DNA of 51,224 bases from the NCBI GenBank assembly GCA_946498375.1, contig CAMMOI010000004.1, positions 1 through 51,224 of the forward strand. The letters are read 5' to 3'. Positions 47,518-51,224 of this stretch are shown piece by piece; within the stretch, counting starts at the first letter, position 1, and each line of letters opens with the position of its first letter. The notes beneath the pieces were generated by a model. It searched no databases, had not been told where the DNA came from, and saw only the letters and a list, made by a program, of their open reading frames with translations. Both the position numbers and the translations under genes were made by a program. Source of the DNA: an uncultured Mycoplasmatota bacterium (GTDB lineage: Bacteria; Bacillota_I; Bacilli_A; RF39; UBA660).

Positions 47518-47688
47518 CTACTTATTTAATGTATATACTTTTTTATAAGGATTGATCTGATATTTTTTATTTAATTTGTTTTTTTGTTCTGAAGTTAACC
47601 TCATATATTCTGAATATGTTAATCCAGTTGACTTTCTTAATTCTAAAATTGCCCTTAATTTTAATATTTTCATTGTTTCTTTATTCAT
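47518..47688 (-). CDS. 56-residue basic protein between obg and rsmC, unknown
   Basis: I translated this by hand. It has 56 residues and is rich in Lys and Leu, beginning MNKETMKILKLRAILELRKS and ending YKKVYTLNK. ATG 47686-47688 has AGAGG seven bases upstream, inside the gap after obg. The TAG stop overlaps the ribosome site of the following methyltransferase gene, so the three genes form a coupled unit. The N-terminal half looks helical. I do not recognise it. Confidence 0.6.
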   Translation of the reverse strand: MNKETMKILKLRAILELRKSTGLTYSEYMRLTSEQKNKLNKKYQINPYKKVYTLNK

Positions 47689-47704
47689 TTAAACCTCTTC
47701 TTTC

Positions 47705-48976
47705 CTACTCTTTAAACTCAAATAAATAATCTAGTATTTGAACACTATCTCCCCGTTTAGCTCCTGCTTCTTCTAAAGCTTGTTCTACTCCCATTCCACG
47801 TAATTTCCGAGCAAAACGTTCAACAGCTTCATCCTCGTTAAACTTTGTCATTTTAAATAGTTTTTCGATTTCTTTACCCTTTAATATCCAAATACCATTA
47901 TCATTAGTTATCGTATATGGTTGTTCTTGATTGAATTTATAAACTATATAGCTTTCATATTCTTCTTTATCGTACAAATTAACATCTAAAGTACTTTTTA
48001 CTAGTTCTAATAAACGATTAATAAGCTTATTAATATTTGTATGATTAGTAGCACTAATTTCAATAATCTCTTTATCTGGATAAGCTTTTTTAAATTCTTT
48101 TAAATTATCTGTAGCATTTTCTAAATCCATTTTATTAGCGATAATAATTTCTTTTTTACTAGCAAGTTTTGAACTATAGTTTTCAATTTCTTTTCTAATA
48201 GTTTGATAATCTTCTACAGGATTACGTCCCTCATAGGCTCCCATATCTATTACATGAGCTAAAATTTTAGTTCGCATTGCATGACGTAAAAACTCATCCC
48301 CTAAACCCAAACCACTAGAAGCACCTTTAATAAGTCCTGGTAAGTCTGCTATAACAAATGAATCATCATAAACTTTAACTACTCCTAAATTAGGATTTAA
48401 GGTAGTAAAATGATAGGCAGCTATTTTAGGATTTGCCGAAGAAATTACTGAAAGCAAAGTCGACTTTCCCACACTAGGAAATCCAATTAAACCAACATCT
48501 GCTAATACTTTTAATTCACATTTTAAAACTCTTTGTTCTCCTGGTTCTCCATATTCTGAAAATTTAGGAGCAGATTCTAATTTTGTAACAAAAGATTTAT
48601 TTCCTCGTCCTCCGCGGCCACCGTGAGCTACAATAAACTCTTGATTATCTTCTGTTAAATCAACTAATACTAAATTAGTATCGCTATCATAAATTGTAGT
48701 TCCCATTGGCACCTTTATTATAACATCTGCAGCATTAGCTCCATTTTTACTACTACCTTTACCATTAGTTCCTTTATGGCCCTTAATAAGTTTTTGATAT
48801 CTTAAATCAACTAAAGTTTTAAGTCCTTTATCAACTTTAAAAATAATATTGCTCCCTCGACCTCCATTACCACCATCAGGTCCACCTAAAGGAATGCACT
48901 TCTCTCTTCTAAAAGAAGTACAACCATCACCACCGGCTCCGGCAATTACTTTAATTTCAACCTCATCAACAAACAT
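47705..48976 (-). CDS. obg: GTPase Obg
   Basis: This is an essential GTPase in late 50S assembly, linked to stress and (p)ppGpp. The protein has 423 residues. The glycine-rich Obg fold is at 1-158, with GGDGCTSFRREK and GGRGGRGN. The G domain has G1 GFPSVGKS (165-172), G3 DLPG (211-214) and G4 NKMD (near 281). A C-terminal OCT domain of about 75 residues starts near 345 (YIVYKF). The length is normal. It leads the obg, 56-residue ORF, rsmC group. Confidence 0.98.
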   Translation of the reverse strand: MFVDEVEIKVIAGAGGDGCTSFRREKCIPLGGPDGGNGGRGSNIIFKVDKGLKTLVDLRYQKLIKGHKGTNGKGSSKNGANAADVIIKVPMGTTIYDSDTNLVLVDLTEDNQEFIVAHGGRGGRGNKSFVTKLESAPKFSEYGEPGEQRVLKCELKVLADVGLIGFPSVGKSTLLSVISSANPKIAAYHFTTLNPNLGVVKVYDDSFVIADLPGLIKGASSGLGLGDEFLRHAMRTKILAHVIDMGAYEGRNPVEDYQTIRKEIENYSSKLASKKEIIIANKMDLENATDNLKEFKKAYPDKEIIEISATNHTNINKLINRLLELVKSTLDVNLYDKEEYESYIVYKFNQEQPYTITNDNGIWILKGKEIEKLFKMTKFNEDEAVERFARKLRGMGVEQALEEAGAKRGDSVQILDYLFEFKE

Positions 48977-49005
48977 TAAAAATCACCTAAAATAATAATA
49001 ACATA

Positions 49006-49028
49006 AAAACTTGCTTAAGTTAAGCAAG
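49006..49028 (-). terminator. Terminator upstream of obg
   Basis: A perfect 9-bp stem CTTGCTTAA/TTAAGCAAG with a one-base centre is followed by TTTTT on the minus strand. It ends the transcript of the two exported-protein genes at 49060-51224. Confidence 0.8.
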
Positions 49029-49059
49029 CTTTACAACACCAATTAAAAGTTTATATTAT

Positions 49060-49449
49060 TTAACTTTCATCACATAAATCATATTCAATATATTTAACAT
49101 CTAAATTATCATCATTTTTAACATTAATCTTATATCCGGATTCTTGAGTAATTTTAATATTTATATAATTATTATAACTTAATAAAATATTCTTATCTTC
49201 GTCATAGAAATATACATTCAAACAAGTTAAATCATCTTGATCATTTTGAGATACTATTTCTGCTTTATAATTAAATGATTTATTATTATCAATACTCTCT
49301 TCAAATATTTCATATCTTTGATCAAATTCAGAGGAATTTACATGTTCTATATTTTGGTTGGAATAGATAAAATATATTAAAAATCCTACAATAATTATTA
49401 TAATAATTCCACCTATTAAGAAAATAAATTTTTTATTTATCTTTTTCAT
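49060..49449 (-). CDS. Membrane-anchored small extracytoplasmic protein, unknown
   Basis: The protein has 129 residues. A basic start (KKINKKF) and one very hydrophobic helix (about 8-29) are followed by about 100 residues rich in Asn, Asp and Glu that should lie outside the cell. It has three cysteines but no lipobox. It begins eight bases after the InlB-repeat gene, so the two are co-transcribed and may act at the same surface site. No domain is recognised. Confidence 0.6.
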   Translation of the reverse strand: MKKINKKFIFLIGGIIIIIIVGFLIYFIYSNQNIEHVNSSEFDQRYEIFEESIDNNKSFNYKAEIVSQNDQDDLTCLNVYFYDEDKNILLSYNNYINIKITQESGYKINVKNDDNLDVKYIEYDLCDES

Positions 49450-49457
49450 ACGCGCCT

Positions 49458-51224
49458 CTATTCAAATAAATCTTCTGAAAACTTTAGTTCATTTCCGTTA
49501 GTATAACTTTTAAATTGCTTTTGATTTAGGGAATCAAATAATAAGGAAGATTTAGATATATATTTACCATTAGTATCATAAGCATAAATAATTTGTCCGC
49601 CTTTAAATGCCCACCAATATTTAGAACTACTAGAGGTTGTACCTACTAATTTGGAAGGGCCAACAAAGAAAACATAATCTCCCTGAATATATAAAGAACC
49701 TCGATTAAAATATGAATAGTTATCTACACGGATAATTTCACCATCAGAATAATATCTTGAATTAGTAATCACATATTCACTACTATCAAATTCTTGAGTT
49801 ACATCTAATACATAAAACATTTTATAATATTTACCTGTGGCAAGTTTTGTAGACTCATTATATTCATATTTGTTTTGCTCATAATTATCATGATTATTAT
49901 GAATATAGTACCTATTTGAATCTTCTTCATCTATCTTGCTAAAGTCTTTTAAAACTATTCGATCAATATCATAGCGAACTTTATTTAGATCATTATAAGA
50001 CTGCGATATAACAACAACTCCATATTCTCCCGAAGTAGCATCCTTAAAATAATAAACATCACCATCGGAACATTCTATAATCTCTTTATAGCCATCATTA
50101 CTTATACCTTTAAATAATCCTTTGTCACTAGCTAAGCAAAGATGATTTTGTGTTGAATGTTTATTTCCCAGATAATTAGGTCTTATTAATTTCAAATAAT
50201 TATTAATATTTTCTAAAGATAACTGCTTTTTAACTTCATTAGGTACATTCTTCTCCCCCCTAGCATTAGAATAATCAGGGGCATCATCTTTATAAATTAA
50301 ATAAGGAAAATCAAAGTAATAATCATCAGTAGAACTACTTACTGCTCCATCAGTACTTTCTTTGTTACTACTATTAGTAGTTAAATCAAATTGCCCCAAA
50401 GTATATGAAAAACGTAGACCATGACTAGTTCCTCTATAATATTCTAATACACCATCGCTAATTCCGTGGACATAGTAAAAATCAGAAACCCATTGCGAAC
50501 CACTTTGCGCACCAAGTGTAAAATAATAATCATAAAGATAAGATGGTTCTTCTGGATTATTTTTATGATGTGGATTTATTATACTTTGTGGTTTAAGTTC
50601 GTTGAAAATTCTAGTAACTTCATATTTACCGACATCTAAACTAACCATTTCAAAGTCTAAAACGGTTTGATTTTTCTTTTTCCACTCATCAGTATAAAAG
50701 TCAGTATAATCGTATTCATGTAAACTATTTATTAATATTTGATCATTTTTATAATATGATAACGTACAAACTATATCATTTGTTGGATTTGATAAAGTAA
50801 AAACATCATAGCTTTCTTCACCTTCTTCGCTTTCTATAGAAAGATTAGTATTTACTTTAGCATTAGTACAAGAAATATTTGAAAAACTTGTTGCTCCGGC
50901 AGCACTTACTTCAAATTTATAATTATCTTGTAAAGCTATTTTAGGCATAACTACACTATCACTTGTTACATTTATCTGATTATTATTATGATAAATTGTT
51001 GGATAATCCGTTTCTTGATTTTTGACATCTAATTTTAAAACTACGTTATATTCTATTTTTTTCCATCTGGCATATAAATAATGATTAGATGCAGTTGTTA
51101 CTTTGCTAGCATTGGTTATTTTATTTCCCCCTGATACAGTCGTATACCAACCAATAAATTCATACCCACTTCTTGTTGGGGTTGGCAAAGTGCCATAAGT
51201 GCTATTATAAGTTACACTTTTTGA
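49458..51224 (-). CDS. InlB-repeat surface protein, 5' end beyond the window
   Basis: The frame runs open to the last base. The bases before the first possible start codon still read SKSVTYNSTYGTLPTPTRSGYEF, the beginning of an InlB B-repeat (Listeria-Bacteroides type), which ends YLYARW. The gene is therefore partial, with 588 residues visible. The remainder is rich in Tyr, Asn and Ser and probably folds as extracellular beta domains. Neither an LPxTG motif nor a C-terminal anchor is visible. It is probably an adhesin-like exported protein; the signal peptide and further repeats should lie upstream of the window. Confidence 0.75.
   Translation of the reverse strand, partial: SKSVTYNSTYGTLPTPTRSGYEFIGWYTTVSGGNKITNASKVTTASNHYLYARWKKIEYNVVLKLDVKNQETDYPTIYHNNNQINVTSDSVVMPKIALQDNYKFEVSAAGATSFSNISCTNAKVNTNLSIESEEGEESYDVFTLSNPTNDIVCTLSYYKNDQILINSLHEYDYTDFYTDEWKKKNQTVLDFEMVSLDVGKYEVTRIFNELKPQSIINPHHKNNPEEPSYLYDYYFTLGAQSGSQWVSDFYYVHGISDGVLEYYRGTSHGLRFSYTLGQFDLTTNSSNKESTDGAVSSSTDDYYFDFPYLIYKDDAPDYSNARGEKNVPNEVKKQLSLENINNYLKLIRPNYLGNKHSTQNHLCLASDKGLFKGISNDGYKEIIECSDGDVYYFKDATSGEYGVVVISQSYNDLNKVRYDIDRIVLKDFSKIDEEDSNRYYIHNNHDNYEQNKYEYNESTKLATGKYYKMFYVLDVTQEFDSSEYVITNSRYYSDGEIIRVDNYSYFNRGSLYIQGDYVFFVGPSKLVGTTSSSSKYWWAFKGGQIIYAYDTNGKYISKSSLLFDSLNQKQFKSYTNGNELKFSEDLFE

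Noticed and set aside
1-51224. Possible use of UGA as tryptophan, given the Mollicutes-like gene content
   Set aside because: Conserved Trp positions are TGG throughout and TGA is used as a real stop in gatA and in the ORF ending at 14032.
1-51224. CRISPR array, rRNA or tRNA genes
   Set aside because: No regularly spaced repeats, no conserved rRNA segments and no complete cloverleaf were seen on either strand.

Overview
This is an AT-rich window, about 30% G+C by eye, from a low-GC Gram-positive bacterium of the Bacilli. The gene content fits the uncultured RF39/Mollicutes-like gut lineages best: PolC and DnaE, RNase HIII, SepF, DivIVA, a camelysin-type surface protein and an archaeal-type AspRS beside GatCAB. 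Conserved Trp positions are written TGG, and TGA works as a stop (for example at the end of gatA), so the standard bacterial code applies. Nearly all genes lie on the minus strand. Only rnhC and a spoVB-like flippase lie on the plus strand.

Layout from low to high coordinate (most genes are transcribed from high to low). 1-4937: polC (cut by the window edge) and dnaE. 5039-7717: a small membrane protein, trxA, cvpA and divergent rnhC. 7731-9770: topA. 9912-20600: a large translation operon led by a T-box riboswitch, in transcription order hisS, hypothetical, aspS (archaeal type), asnS, small ORF, gatC, four small ORFs, gatA, gatB, small ORF, kinase-like protein. 20678-23570: dtd, rel and a ComN-like gene. 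23639-28737: spoVB-like flippase, frr, a camelysin-like surface protein, divIVA, sepF and an unknown gene. 28809-30425: a DUF4153 membrane protein.

30845-35880 is an accessory island: an XRE regulator, a putative Type II restriction enzyme overlapping a beta-class DNA methyltransferase, a large serine recombinase and an unknown membrane protein. It is flanked by non-coding DNA holding apparent gene remnants. The core genome resumes with ppdK, a HAD-like protein, rpoC, rpoB, rsmC, a 56-residue ORF and obg. Two secreted or membrane proteins close the window, one with an InlB-type repeat and cut by the window edge.

The points most worth a second look are these. (1) gatCAB is split by four unrecognised small ORFs and sits in one operon with hisS, an archaeal-type AspRS and AsnRS. 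(2) The T-box ahead of it appears to present GAC immediately followed by AAC. (3) Rel has a corrupted HD hydrolase motif beside an intact synthetase. (4) RpoB naturally carries Lys and Asp at the positions of E. coli Q513 and H526, predicting intrinsic rifampicin resistance. (5) The restriction-modification island travels with its own recombinase and an uncharacterised membrane protein.
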